From contig JABIFF010000008.1 in assembly GCA_018650845.1 (NCBI GenBank), forward strand, positions 62,001 through 126,000: a stretch of DNA of 64,000 nucleotides, in the 5' to 3' direction. The notes under the pieces are model-generated. The model searched no databases, was not told where the DNA came from, and saw only the letters and a program-made list of their open reading frames with translations. Numbering within the stretch: the first letter of the stretch is position 1; the number at the start of each line of letters is the position of its first letter. Of the stretch, positions 52,557 through 61,046 are shown in pieces. Origin of the DNA: Chloroflexota bacterium. GTDB taxonomy: Bacteria > Chloroflexota > Dehalococcoidia > Lucifugimonadales > Lucifugimonadaceae. A program made the translations under genes and the position numbers.

Positions 52557-52671
52557 GTCATTGTGAGGAGTTCGGCGACGTGGCAATCACGTTCAGCTGC
52601 TGACAATTTTCTTGACAGGAGGTAGCGTTCATCAGACTGCTGATTGCCACGTCCTTCCTCCTCGCAATGAC
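52557..52671. repeat. MITE-like inverted pair of family A arms
   Basis: Left arm 52557-52589 (GTCATTGTGAGGAG ... GACGTGGCAATCAC) and right arm 52641-52671 (TGATTGCCACGTC ... CTCGCAATGAC) are near-complementary over about 31 bp around a 51-bp centre. No transposase is nearby. It could be a non-autonomous mobile element or two repeats that landed in opposite orientation. Confidence 0.65.
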
Positions 52672-52701
52672 AAGGTCGAGATATTTGGGCAATCGGAGGA
52701 A

Positions 52702-52726
52702 CCCTTCGGAGGGGCTCAGGATGATG
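52702..52726. repeat. Dispersed repeat family C, copy 2
   Basis: CCCTTCGGAGGGGCTCAGGA followed by TGATG, matching 51288-51312 at most positions. Confidence 0.65.
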
Positions 52727-52827
52727 ATCAGTATGAGCACAAACTCGCCCGGGCTGGCGTACACTCGCCGCCGGAATGCTCTCCATACGGCGATGAGCAT
52801 CGGCAAGCCAAGTGAAAAGAAACGTCT

Positions 52828-53907
52828 GTGGCACTCGACTATCTGAAACTCAACGAATCGAACTCTATCCGAGTTCCAAAAGACGATCTGCACAAGCAGG
52901 TTTCGGCAATATTGCAGGGAGTGGGCACGCCAGAAGAGCACGCCGATATCGTTGCGAAAATTCTCGTTTCGTCGAGCCTGCGTGGAGTCGAAACCCACGG
53001 AGTCGGTAACGCGGTGCGGTACGCAGAATCGATCGAGAGCGGCGAGTACACCGTTCCTCAGACGGTGGAGATAATCACCGAAACCGATACTACGGCCCTT
53101 CTTAGCTGTGGCAACGGATTGGGGTTTGTGGCTGCTCATCAGGGCATGGAGATGTCGATAGCGAAGGCACGTGAGTTTGGCATCGGCATGACCACGATCA
53201 AAGATGGTCACCACATCGGCATGGTTGGTTACTACCCGATGATGGCTGTTGCTGAAGACATGATCGGCATGACCATGACCAACGCCAGCCGCAGTGTGCG
53301 ACCCGCCCTCGGTGCCCGGCCTAGGGTCGGCACGAACCCGATTGCATTTGGTGCACCGGCGGGTGAAGAGAGAGATTTCATATTCGATATGGCGACCAGC
53401 ACTATCGCCAGTGGGAAGATCGGACTGGCAAAACGACTTGGCGTTCAGATGCCGGTTGGTTGGGCGGTTACTGCTGAAGGCGAACCGCTTACCGAGCCAC
53501 GTGGTGATAGGGGTGAAGACTGGGCGATGAACCCGCTCGGCGGCACGCGCGAGCAGGGAGCTCACAAGGGCTACGGGCTTGGAGTGGTTGTCGATATTTT
53601 GTGTGGCGTGCTTTCTGGCGGTGGATTTGGTGCGCAGCTTTCGGGTGGCGAGAACATGACCTGGACCATGGCTATCGATATCGCGAAATTCAGGGATGTT
53701 GATGATTTCAAGGCGATGATGGACGACATGGTTGGCGCACTTCACGCCACGCCAGCACTGCCGGGCGAAGACGGAGTTTTGGTGGCAGGTGACCCTGAAG
53801 CTGATTTCGAGGATGATCGAACGGTTAACGGCGTGCCAGTGGAGAACGGTCAGTACGACGAGATGCGTCAAAAAGCGATTCAGCTAGGCGTCGAGGTGTT
53901 TATCTAA
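52828..53907 (+). CDS. Malate/L-lactate dehydrogenase (Ldh2) family oxidoreductase (copy 1)
   Basis: 359 residues of the NAD(P)-dependent Ldh2/MDH2 fold, distinct from classical LDH. Typical segments are SSLRGVETHGVGN with the catalytic His, IKDGHHIGMVGYY, GTNPIAFGAPAG, FIFDMATSTIASGKI, GTREQGAHKGYGLGVVVDILCGVLSGG and MAIDIAKF. Known members oxidise malate, lactate, ureidoglycolate, sulfolactate or 2,3-diketogulonate. GTG start. The paralog follows with a 1-nt overlap. The substrate is unknown; a 2-hydroxy acid is expected. Confidence 0.92.
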   Translation: MALDYLKLNESNSIRVPKDDLHKQVSAILQGVGTPEEHADIVAKILVSSSLRGVETHGVGNAVRYAESIESGEYTVPQTVEIITETDTTALLSCGNGLGFVAAHQGMEMSIAKAREFGIGMTTIKDGHHIGMVGYYPMMAVAEDMIGMTMTNASRSVRPALGARPRVGTNPIAFGAPAGEERDFIFDMATSTIASGKIGLAKRLGVQMPVGWAVTAEGEPLTEPRGDRGEDWAMNPLGGTREQGAHKGYGLGVVVDILCGVLSGGGFGAQLSGGENMTWTMAIDIAKFRDVDDFKAMMDDMVGALHATPALPGEDGVLVAGDPEADFEDDRTVNGVPVENGQYDEMRQKAIQLGVEVFI

Positions 53908-54986
53908 TGGTCAGCAAAGTAAAACTCAACGATTCCAATTCGACTCGTGTGCCAGCAGAAGCACTGCAAACACAGCTGTCATCAATTTTTGAAGCTGTCG
54001 GGTGTTCAGAACGACACGCTGAAATTGCAGCAAAGGTTCTTGTTGCAGCTAGTGTTCGAGGAGTTGATACACACGGTGTTGCAAATGTCGTTGGCTACTC
54101 GAAGAATGCCGCTGATGGCACTTATACCGTTCCGCAAGAAACGTCTGTAATCAGCGAATCTGAAACCACTGCGCTGGTCAGCGGTGGCAACGGCATTGGG
54201 CTGGTTTCTGCCTACGAAGCGATGGAAATAGCTATCGAGAAGGCGAAGAAGCACGGGCTGGGGATGGTGAGCATCAAAGACGGCCATCACGTCGGCATGG
54301 TCGCCTACTACGCCTCTATGGCGCTAGAGCACGACATGATCGGCATGTCGATGACCACGGCGGCTCCTGCTGTTCGTCCAGCTCTTGGTGCGAAGAAGAT
54401 GTTGGGTACTAACCCGATTGGATTCGCTGCACCCGCTGGCGAAGAGCGTGATTTCTTTCTCGACATGGCTACTTCGACTGTGGCAAGCGGCAAGGTCGGG
54501 CTTGCTCGAAGAATCGGAGTTCCGATTCCCGCTGGCTGGGGAGTGACCATTCCTGAAGGTGGCGAAATTACAGAGCCGCCAAACGGTGAGAACAAAGATT
54601 GGGCGTTGAATCCGCTAGGGAACACTCGTGAGCAGGGCTCCCACAAGGGTTATGGACTCAGCGTGATGGTCGACATTCTTTGCGGTGTTCTTTCGGGCGG
54701 AGGGTTCAGCTCGCAACTCAAGAGCGGCGAAAACATGAGCTGGGTGATGGCGATTGATATCGCAAAATTCCGTGACATCGACGATTTCAAGGCGATGATG
54801 GACGACATGATTCGTGAGCTTCACGCCACACCGCCACTTCCGGGTGTCGAGAAAGTTTTGGTGGCTGGAGATCCCGAAGCCGATGCTATGGATGATCGAT
54901 TGGCGAACGGTGTGCCGGTCGAAAACGGCCAGTACGCAGCGATTCGAAAACGTGCAGCTGAGGTTGGTGTCGAGGTGATTATTTAG
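53907..54986 (+). CDS. Malate/L-lactate dehydrogenase (Ldh2) family oxidoreductase (copy 2)
   Basis: 359 residues, the same length as the preceding gene, and clearly a tandem duplicate: ASVRGVDTHGVAN, IKDGHHVGMVAYY, GTNPIGFAAPAG, FFLDMATSTVASGKVGL, NTREQGSHKGYGLSVMVDILCGVLSGG. The ATG overlaps the upstream stop as TAATG, so both are made from one transcript. The two may act on different 2-hydroxy acids or form mixed oligomers. Confidence 0.92.
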   Translation: MVSKVKLNDSNSTRVPAEALQTQLSSIFEAVGCSERHAEIAAKVLVAASVRGVDTHGVANVVGYSKNAADGTYTVPQETSVISESETTALVSGGNGIGLVSAYEAMEIAIEKAKKHGLGMVSIKDGHHVGMVAYYASMALEHDMIGMSMTTAAPAVRPALGAKKMLGTNPIGFAAPAGEERDFFLDMATSTVASGKVGLARRIGVPIPAGWGVTIPEGGEITEPPNGENKDWALNPLGNTREQGSHKGYGLSVMVDILCGVLSGGGFSSQLKSGENMSWVMAIDIAKFRDIDDFKAMMDDMIRELHATPPLPGVEKVLVAGDPEADAMDDRLANGVPVENGQYAAIRKRAAEVGVEVII

Positions 54987-55031
54987 CTGGAATGGTGACA
55001 CTGGGTCCGCACTCAACAGCGACCAGCTGAC

Positions 55032-55065
55032 TGCCCGAGTGCATCCGAGGGATCTGGGGTTGGGG
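55032..55065. repeat. Dispersed repeat family E, copy 2
   Basis: TGCCCGAGTGCATCCGAGGG followed by ATCTGGGGTTGGGG, between the second Ldh2 gene and the alpha/beta hydrolase gene. Confidence 0.65.
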
Positions 55066-55129
55066 ACAGGAGCATAGTCGGTCGGATAACCTGCACGTTC
55101 GTGGTCACGAATAAAGAAAGTAAGTTGCA

Positions 55130-55972
55130 ATGATCCAGTCCGTGACAGTCAATGAAATTGAAATCTCATACGAGGTATTCGGTGACGGATCTAAAACGCT
55201 GATTCTTATCGCTGGTGGCGGAAACCAGATGTTGGAGTGGAGTGAGAGCTTTTGCCAGCAGTTCGTCGAACACGACTTTCGAGTTATTAGGTTCGACAAC
55301 CGGGACGTCGGCACTTCATCGAAGCTCGAGAATGACGAAGCCGATCCTTACACGCTGGATGATATGGCAGACGATGTTGCTGGATTGATTCGGCATATCG
55401 CCGACGAACCAGTGCATGTTCTCGGGGGATCGATGGGTGGAATGATCGCTCAGCGATTGGCAATTCGACATGCTGAATTAGTCGCCACTTTATGTTTGTA
55501 CATCTCGACTACCGGAAACGCCGCTCTCTTCAAACCGTCGGCTTCCATGGATGCGTTGATGACCCCACTTTCGGAGAATCCCTATGAGTACATAGACCAG
55601 CGCGTTGAGCTAGACCGGATATTGTCTGGGACTGCATTTGAATTCGATGAATCCACCAAACGGCGATCAAGGCTTGAGGCACTGGAACGTTGCGACGACC
55701 GTGCAGGTCAGGCGCGTCATGGTCGCGCGTTTATGTTGGGTATTGAGGAATCTGCGTATCAAAACCATGCCCAAAATCTTCGGAAATTGAAATTACCTGT
55801 GGCAGTAATTCAAGGGGGTGCCGATGATCTTTTCGACACCGATCATGGTGCAGGATTCGTCAGTCTAATTCCGGGGGCATCTTACAAAGTTATCGACGGT
55901 CTGGGGCATGAGTTGCCGAAAGAGGTTTGGGCAGTTCTTGTGGATGCAGTGGTTGGATTTGCCGACGACTGA
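55130..55972 (+). CDS. Alpha/beta hydrolase
   Basis: 280 residues. The nucleophile elbow is GGSMGGM (Ser near 104), the oxyanion region LIAGGGNQMLEW follows the first core strand, the acid lies in IQGGADDLFD and the catalytic His in VIDGLGHELPKE. A helical lid spans about 140-200. It resembles esterases/hydrolases related to 3-oxoadipate enol-lactonase. It starts at ATG 55130. The substrate is unknown; it converges on the M24 peptidase gene with only one base between the stops. Confidence 0.9.
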   Translation: MIQSVTVNEIEISYEVFGDGSKTLILIAGGGNQMLEWSESFCQQFVEHDFRVIRFDNRDVGTSSKLENDEADPYTLDDMADDVAGLIRHIADEPVHVLGGSMGGMIAQRLAIRHAELVATLCLYISTTGNAALFKPSASMDALMTPLSENPYEYIDQRVELDRILSGTAFEFDESTKRRSRLEALERCDDRAGQARHGRAFMLGIEESAYQNHAQNLRKLKLPVAVIQGGADDLFDTDHGAGFVSLIPGASYKVIDGLGHELPKEVWAVLVDAVVGFADD

Positions 55973-55973
55973 A

Positions 55974-57197
55974 CTAACTAGTCTTGATTTGAACGATTTT
56001 GGTTTGGCGGTTGCCGGTGATTTCGGGGCCGTCTTCGCCGAGGTAGACGTCCATTTCGGATCGGACACCGAACTCGTTGGGCAAGTAAATTCCGGGTTCG
56101 ATAGTTACACCCACGCCGTTGATTACGGTGCGAGTGTCGTGAGTCTCCCAATCGTCGAGGTTCACGCCGTTTGAGTGGGTATCGTGACCGAGAGAGTGTC
56201 CAAGTCGGTGGACGTAGTATTTTCCGTACCCGGCTTTTTCGATCACTTCCCTAGAGGCGCGGTCTATCTCCCAGCCCTGCGGGTTATCACCTTCGAGAAC
56301 TCGTGATTCAAGAAGCTCGAAAGCCGCGTCTCTTGCACCAGTGACAGCGTCGAAAACTTCTTGCTGTTTGGCTGTTGGGGGACCGCCCAGCTTGGCTGTC
56401 CAAGTTATATCGGCAGATATGTTTCGCTGCTCGGGCGTCTCAGGCTTTTTTCTTGCCCAGAGGTCGATCAGCAGCCAGCCTTCGCGCCTGATCACAGCAG
56501 CTTCGCCGGGAATTGGATCGTAATGCGGATCGGATGAGTGTTCGTTGAAAGAAACCGACGGGCCGTTGTCCCATTCGAGTCCGGCGCGATCGAATCGACC
56601 CCGTATGTGCTCAGCAATATCGTGCTCGGTCAGCGCCCAGCGAATGTTTTCGCCGACGTACTTGAACGTTTGCTTCACGATATTGTCGAGCGCGTCGACT
56701 GCGAAGAAGTGAGACTGAAGCTGCTCGGGAGTCCAGCGTTCAGTTGCGTACTGGATCACATCGCCAGAAGACACGATTTCAGGTCCGAGCGAACTAATTA
56801 GCTCGATAGTCCCGGCGTCTACTCGTCCTACCCGTGGAAGTTCGTACATCGGCGAATATTCCATCGCTACTTTCGATGCGTTCCCGACGAAGGATTTTAG
56901 GCCGGCGATCATTTGATCACGATTTCCGAAGGCGGTTATGGTGGGTGATCCCGCAGGGATGCGCCCGGTGTCGACTTCATGTGCCAGCAACTGTGGCTCG
57001 CCATTGGACGGAATCCAGAGCCAAACGGGGCGTGTGAGATGCTCAACGTGTCGGCCTAGGGCTGCTTCGAAGACGGGATTTGAGTTGCGATAGTCTCGGG
57101 TTAACCAACCATCGATTCCTGCTTGCTGTAGGAATTCTCGGGCGTCGTCGAGCGGCTTGCCGCCGTAAGAATTTAGATCGATATCTCTAAGGCTCAT
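55974..57197 (-). CDS. M24-family metallopeptidase (Xaa-Pro aminopeptidase-like)
   Basis: 407 residues. The N-terminal creatinase-like domain (about 1-165) precedes the pita-bread domain. Metal ligands are recognisable: the Asp of LLIDLWA, the Asp of NISADITW, His in VHRLGHSLGHDTH, Glu in VTIEPGIY and Glu in GVRSEMDVYL. The family cleaves Xaa-Pro bonds or acts on small amide substrates. Its start overlaps the preceding membrane protein gene by 11 nt, suggesting coupling. Confidence 0.9.
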   Translation of the reverse strand: MSLRDIDLNSYGGKPLDDAREFLQQAGIDGWLTRDYRNSNPVFEAALGRHVEHLTRPVWLWIPSNGEPQLLAHEVDTGRIPAGSPTITAFGNRDQMIAGLKSFVGNASKVAMEYSPMYELPRVGRVDAGTIELISSLGPEIVSSGDVIQYATERWTPEQLQSHFFAVDALDNIVKQTFKYVGENIRWALTEHDIAEHIRGRFDRAGLEWDNGPSVSFNEHSSDPHYDPIPGEAAVIRREGWLLIDLWARKKPETPEQRNISADITWTAKLGGPPTAKQQEVFDAVTGARDAAFELLESRVLEGDNPQGWEIDRASREVIEKAGYGKYYVHRLGHSLGHDTHSNGVNLDDWETHDTRTVINGVGVTIEPGIYLPNEFGVRSEMDVYLGEDGPEITGNRQTKIVQIKTS

Positions 57198-57552
57198 AGT
57201 ATTTGTTTTTGATCGGACCTTTAGGTCGATCCTCGCCAGTCTTTGAGTACCACGGAGTGTTTGCTTCCGTGTACTTCTTTTCCCATTTTTGTTTGCGCTT
57301 GAAGTCGCGGTACTTCCAGATTACAAACCAATCGGCGATTAGTACTGGTACGCCGGTGAAAATTGCACCGAAAACTCGTGCACCAGCAGCCCATTCTGGG
57401 GTCGTGATCGGCGTGCAGGCACACGCAAACTCGATCGCCGACAAGTGGATGAGCGCCCAAACGTAAAGCGATGGGATCCCAAGAAAAATGAGCGCCGGCA
57501 AGTAGAGAAGTTTTACCCAGCGTTTATCTCGGACAGGAGTTGGTGACGACAT
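57187..57552 (-). CDS. Small membrane protein of unknown function
   Basis: 121 residues with two membrane helices (about 14-36, LLYLPALIFLGIPSLYVWALIHL; about 58-80, VFGAIFTGVPVLIADWFVIW). The short loop between them has FACACTPITTPEW, and the C-terminal 40 residues are strongly charged and Lys/Tyr-rich. No family recognised. It overlaps the M24 peptidase gene and follows the MocA-like gene with a 12-bp gap. Confidence 0.75.
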   Translation of the reverse strand: MSSPTPVRDKRWVKLLYLPALIFLGIPSLYVWALIHLSAIEFACACTPITTPEWAAGARVFGAIFTGVPVLIADWFVIWKYRDFKRKQKWEKKYTEANTPWYSKTGEDRPKGPIKNKYYEP

Positions 57553-57564
57553 GATCGCCTCATC

Positions 57565-58188
57565 TTACAGTTTCGACTTGGCGAGTTCTGTGTACGACAC
57601 CAGCGCGTCCTCGTAAGCTTCTGGCGTGTTGATATCGAGGCGAACGACCGCTGAGTCGAACTTCACGCGGTGGTGGTCTACACCAGGCTTCTTGAATATC
57701 GCCCGAACGCCTTCAGATTCTTCGTTCACCGCTGCGAGATCGGTGCGCAGACCAGCATCAAATATCAACGGGTGACCGCCGTGACCGTCGTATCCGGGAG
57801 AGGTGATGTCGGCTCCGAAGTCGGTGTGAGTCCTGAGAACTTTTTCAATAACCCATGCTGGCCGTGGTTGATCAACTGCTAGCAGCACGATCGAGTGAAT
57901 GCCATCGGGTAATTCCCAAACCCCGGCTTTGACCGATGTGGTTTTGCCTTCGAGATATTTTGGGTTATACGCCCTGATGATGCCTGGGCGATCCTTCAGC
58001 AGGGGAGCCATCTCTTCGTCGTACTTGCCGGTAACGACGATTACTTTGTCGCAGCCTCCCTGAAGGAGCGAGTTCATCTGGTATTCGATGAGAGTTGTGC
58101 CGCGCCAAGGCAAAAGACCTTTTGGGCGGCCCATTCGACTTGATTCACCGGCTGCCAGCAGTATTCCAACTGCGTTGTAGTCGGGCAC
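57565..58188 (-). CDS. mocA: MocA-like molybdenum cofactor nucleotidyltransferase
   Basis: 207 residues. The nucleotide-binding VGILLAAGESSRMGRPKGLLPWRGTTLIEYQ is the GT-A-type signature (LAAGxSxRMGxxK), followed by LLAVDQPRP, GYDGHGGHPLIFDAGL and RLDINTPEAYEDAL. MocA attaches CMP to Mo-molybdopterin for xanthine-dehydrogenase-type enzymes. The neighbouring XdhC gene, 1 nt upstream, supports this over a sugar nucleotidyltransferase. GTG start. Confidence 0.88.
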   Translation of the reverse strand: MPDYNAVGILLAAGESSRMGRPKGLLPWRGTTLIEYQMNSLLQGGCDKVIVVTGKYDEEMAPLLKDRPGIIRAYNPKYLEGKTTSVKAGVWELPDGIHSIVLLAVDQPRPAWVIEKVLRTHTDFGADITSPGYDGHGGHPLIFDAGLRTDLAAVNEESEGVRAIFKKPGVDHHRVKFDSAVVRLDINTPEAYEDALVSYTELAKSKL

Positions 58189-58189
58189 G

Positions 58190-59341
58190 TTAGTCGGCGC
58201 CTACCGGCGTCTGCTTATCGGCGTTACGAGCTGCCTTTTCGGCTGCCTTGTCGATGAGTCCTTGGTCGAGCTTGAGAGTCCCGCCTTCGCCACCTAGCCT
58301 GAAACCAACGATTTCAGCCATGATAGAAAGTGCGATTTCTTCTGGCGTTCGGGCTGAGATGTTGAGTCCGATTGGCGAACGAACGCTCTGGACTTCTTCC
58401 ATCGTGAAGCCTTCGGCGAAGAGTTCTTCAAATATGAGGATGGTTTTGCGTTTGGATCCGAGTAGGCCAACGTAGCTTGCGGGAGTCCGCATCGCAGAAG
58501 CTGTTGCTGAAGCGTCGTAGCGGTGACCGCGAGTGGCGATTACTACAAACGAGTTTGTGCCGATAGGAAGCTTTTCGAACGCAGATCCGTAGTCGGAGAC
58601 GACAGTTTGTTCAGCTTCAGGGAATCGATCGGGATTAGAAAATTCTTCTCGGTCGTCGATGATGAAAATTCGGAAGCCGAGACTGGCAGCGATGTTCGAG
58701 ATTGCCTTCGAAACGTGACCACCACCAGCAAGTACCAGCGTTGGCGGTGTCGTGTAGGCCTCGACGAAATATTCATCGCCCGATTCAGCAGTGACGTAAT
58801 CGTTCTTGCCCATCGCCATCAGTTTTCGAGCTGAATTCATGGCGTGTGAATCGAGTATTTCATCTCCAAGCGAACCTGAAGTTGAGCCGTTTTCCCGAAT
58901 TAGCAGCTTTGCACCAATAGTGAGATCCGAGCCCTCGGAAGTCTTCATCAGGCTGGCTACAGCAACAGGTGCGCCACCCTCGTAAGCCGCTACAACTTCG
59001 TCGTTGAACTCTTTGGCTATTTCGGGCTTGCGGATTGGATCGAGCAGGAAGTACATCGTGCCGCCACAGACAAGTCCGTCTTCGGCAGCAAGGTCTTCGT
59101 TCAGCTCGTAGTCACGCATCTCGGCAACGCCACCGCTTTTGAGAAGCTGTGATGCTGCGAACCAAATATCGCCCTCTACACAACCGCCACCAAGCGTTCC
59201 GACACCCGAGCCATCGGCACGGACGAGCAGTTTTGCTCCGGGTTTTTGAGGTGTTGATCCAGAGGTTTTTACAACAGTTGCAACGACCATTTCGTTGCCG
59301 GCTGTTATTTCATCTGATGCAGCTCGGAATACCTGTTCCAT
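58190..59341 (-). CDS. xdhC: XdhC-family molybdenum hydroxylase maturation protein
   Basis: 383 residues from ATG 59341. XdhC/CoxI N-terminal segments are VVKTSGSTPQKPGAKLLVRADGSGVGTLGGGCVEGD and AAEDGLVCGGTMYFLLDP. The Rossmann domain starts LVLAGGGHVSKAISNIAASLGF and holds VIATRGHRYD, YVGLLGSKRK and IGLNISARTPEEIALSIMAEI. XdhC sulfurates or inserts the Mo cofactor into hydroxylases of the xanthine dehydrogenase family. An in-frame start at 59401 would add 20 residues outside the domain. Likely clients are the CoxS/CoxM-type subunits encoded at 61.4-62.8 kb. Confidence 0.9.
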   Translation of the reverse strand: MEQVFRAASDEITAGNEMVVATVVKTSGSTPQKPGAKLLVRADGSGVGTLGGGCVEGDIWFAASQLLKSGGVAEMRDYELNEDLAAEDGLVCGGTMYFLLDPIRKPEIAKEFNDEVVAAYEGGAPVAVASLMKTSEGSDLTIGAKLLIRENGSTSGSLGDEILDSHAMNSARKLMAMGKNDYVTAESGDEYFVEAYTTPPTLVLAGGGHVSKAISNIAASLGFRIFIIDDREEFSNPDRFPEAEQTVVSDYGSAFEKLPIGTNSFVVIATRGHRYDASATASAMRTPASYVGLLGSKRKTILIFEELFAEGFTMEEVQSVRSPIGLNISARTPEEIALSIMAEIVGFRLGGEGGTLKLDQGLIDKAAEKAARNADKQTPVGAD

Positions 59342-59416
59342 TAATACGTGTTGCCTAAAGGACTTGTTAGTTCGTTGTAAGTGTTGGATGCGGACCAGCA
59401 CCGACTCGGTGCGATG

Positions 59417-59450
59417 TTGATCAGCTTGATCAATCTCGTGTGAGTACGAG
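59417..59450. promoter_or_regulatory. Dyads upstream of xdhC
   Basis: TTGATCA-GCT-TGATCAA (59417-59433) is a perfect 7-bp dyad. It is followed by CTCGT-GTGAGT-ACGAG (59435-59450). Their place upstream of the xdhC-mocA pair suggests an operator. Confidence 0.4.
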
Positions 59451-59501
59451 TTCAGATTAGCATATTGCCGCTGAATTCTGAGGTTCTAAGAGGGGCGACG
59501 A

Positions 59502-59720
59502 CTAATGGGGAGTCGTGCCGGGGTTCATGTCAGAACGGGGAGTTCTGATCTCGCCTGGGCGGGAGGATTGCTTGATTGCACCTTCCCAGATGGCGATTTT
59601 CTCGGGCGATTCGATCTCTTCTTGCCTGTAGCCGTGATGCTCGAGGGCGTGCTGCTGAACCGAATTCAGCAGTTCGGCTAGTGAATCTCCTGCGACCGTG
59701 GCTCCACAGTCGTATCCCAT
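59502..59720 (-). CDS. DUF1059-like small protein (copy 1)
   Basis: 72 residues: MGYDCGATVAGDSLAELLNS, then VQQHALEHHGYRQEEIESP, ending PGTTPH. One Cys after the start, a helix rich in His (HALEHHG) and an acidic segment match the DUF1059 pattern, whose role is unknown. A paralog is at 60636. Between them, on the other strand, is a dienelactone hydrolase. ATG at 59720. Confidence 0.7.
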   Translation of the reverse strand: MGYDCGATVAGDSLAELLNSVQQHALEHHGYRQEEIESPEKIAIWEGAIKQSSRPGEIRTPRSDMNPGTTPH

Positions 59721-59886
59721 ATCAACTCAAGCAATGTTTATGAGCAAGATGATCTTTCCTTGGCTATGAACTAGACGGCAGGTTAGCACACGGCTGCGTT
59801 TGAACTGGAATGAGGGAGGCGTGTGGTATTGTCCGGACTCATTCGCTTGTTAGCCGAAATACCAACTAATGTTTGTAGGGGATTCG

Positions 59887-60633
59887 ATGCCGAAATATGA
59901 AGGATTGCTCGCTGAAACGGTGATGTTCGAAGGCGATGACGGAGACGTGATCAATGCCTACATGGCTCGACCTTTGGGCGATGGACCGTTCCCGGGCGTT
60001 ATCGTCGTTCATCACATGCCGGGTTGGGACGAAGCGACGAAGGAAATCACGCGCCGATTTGCTCATCATGGGTATGTGGCTGTGGTGCCTAACCTTCACT
60101 TTCGAGAAGGGGCAGATAGTTCGCCCGACGATGCAGCAGCGGTTTCGAGAGCGGCTGGTGGAGTTCCCGACGATAGGTTTATTGGCGATGCTGACGGAGC
60201 CGCTTCGTATCTTCGCAAATTGCCATATTTCTCAGGCAAATTGGGCATGATTGGCTTTTGCTCGGGTGGTCGACAGACCTACCTTGCTGCAGGGCGAATG
60301 GATGTGCTGGATGCGGCAGTCGATTGTTGGGGCGGGCGAGTAATCGCTCAGCCAGAAGATCTCACCGAGAAGCAGCCGGTAGCACCGATCGACTACACAG
60401 CTGATATCACCATTCCACTACTGGGAATTTTTGGTCAGGATGATGGATCACCCAGCCCAGAGCAGGTCGATGCGACCGAGGAGATTTTGAAGGAGCACGG
60501 TATCGACTACGAGTTCCATCGATACGAGGGTGCCGGCCACGGCTTCTTCGCTACGGATAGACCGGGATTCCGTCCTATCCAAGCGAAAGAAGCGTGGGGC
60601 GAAGTTTTTAAATTCTTCGGGGCGAACCTGTGA
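59887..60633 (+). CDS. Dienelactone hydrolase family protein
   Basis: 248 residues from ATG 59887 (AGGGGA 6 nt upstream; an ATG at 59869 would add six residues). The fold is alpha/beta with the Cys nucleophile in MIGFCSGGRQTYLAA, Asp in LGIFGQDDGSPSPEQ and His in EGAGHGFFATDRPGF. The N-terminal region has GVIVVHHMPGWDEATKEITRRFAHHGYVAVVPNL, typical of the family. Dienelactone hydrolases open lactone rings in aromatic degradation, but many members are general esterases. Confidence 0.92.
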   Translation: MPKYEGLLAETVMFEGDDGDVINAYMARPLGDGPFPGVIVVHHMPGWDEATKEITRRFAHHGYVAVVPNLHFREGADSSPDDAAAVSRAAGGVPDDRFIGDADGAASYLRKLPYFSGKLGMIGFCSGGRQTYLAAGRMDVLDAAVDCWGGRVIAQPEDLTEKQPVAPIDYTADITIPLLGIFGQDDGSPSPEQVDATEEILKEHGIDYEFHRYEGAGHGFFATDRPGFRPIQAKEAWGEVFKFFGANL

Positions 60634-60635
60634 AC

Positions 60636-60881
60636 CTAGTGAGGTTTCACGTCTCGATCACTCTCGTCCCGGGGAGTGCGAAGAGCGTCGGGTCGAGCTG
60701 ACTGGCGAATTTCACCCTTCCATCTTTCGATGACATCGGGTGAGCTAAGTTCTTCTTCTGAATAGCCGTGGAACTCAAGAGAGTGATGTTTGATACCACT
60801 GATGATCTGATCCATAGATTGCCCGGAGATCCCATATCCACATTCGTACCCCATTGCGGCACACGTAATTGTCATAGCCAA
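60636..60881 (-). CDS. DUF1059-like small protein (copy 2)
   Basis: 81 residues from TTG 60881 (AGGAGG 7 nt before); ATG 60875 or 60854 are alternatives. MGYECGYGISGQSMDQIISG and KHHSLEFHGYSEEELSSP align with copy 1 at 59502, and both end in PH. The stop lies 2 bp from the convergent stop of the dienelactone hydrolase gene. The function is unknown. Confidence 0.7.
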   Translation of the reverse strand: MAMTITCAAMGYECGYGISGQSMDQIISGIKHHSLEFHGYSEEELSSPDVIERWKGEIRQSARPDALRTPRDESDRDVKPH

Positions 60882-61046
60882 TAGAGTCCTCCTCTGGACT
60901 TACTCAAAATCGTCACGATGTGACGGTCAAAACTGAATATTGCAGAAAGTTTACTGATTCATCCGCAGAAATGAGATGCCATTTGGTTCAATTCGATTCC
61001 AATGTGGCAGTTTGAGCGGAGTAAAGATTGTTAGGGAGATTGAAAT

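Noticed and set aside
52558-53871. Long (437-codon) open frame on the minus strand.
   Set aside because: It is antisense to the first Ldh2 gene, which has strong family motifs; the His/Arg-rich product is typical of a shadow frame.
59398-59412. GCACCGACTCGGTGC matches, on the minus strand, the last hairpin of a Cas9 tracrRNA.
   Set aside because: It is a bare 15-bp palindrome without a T-run, anti-repeat, CRISPR array or cas gene nearby; coincidence.
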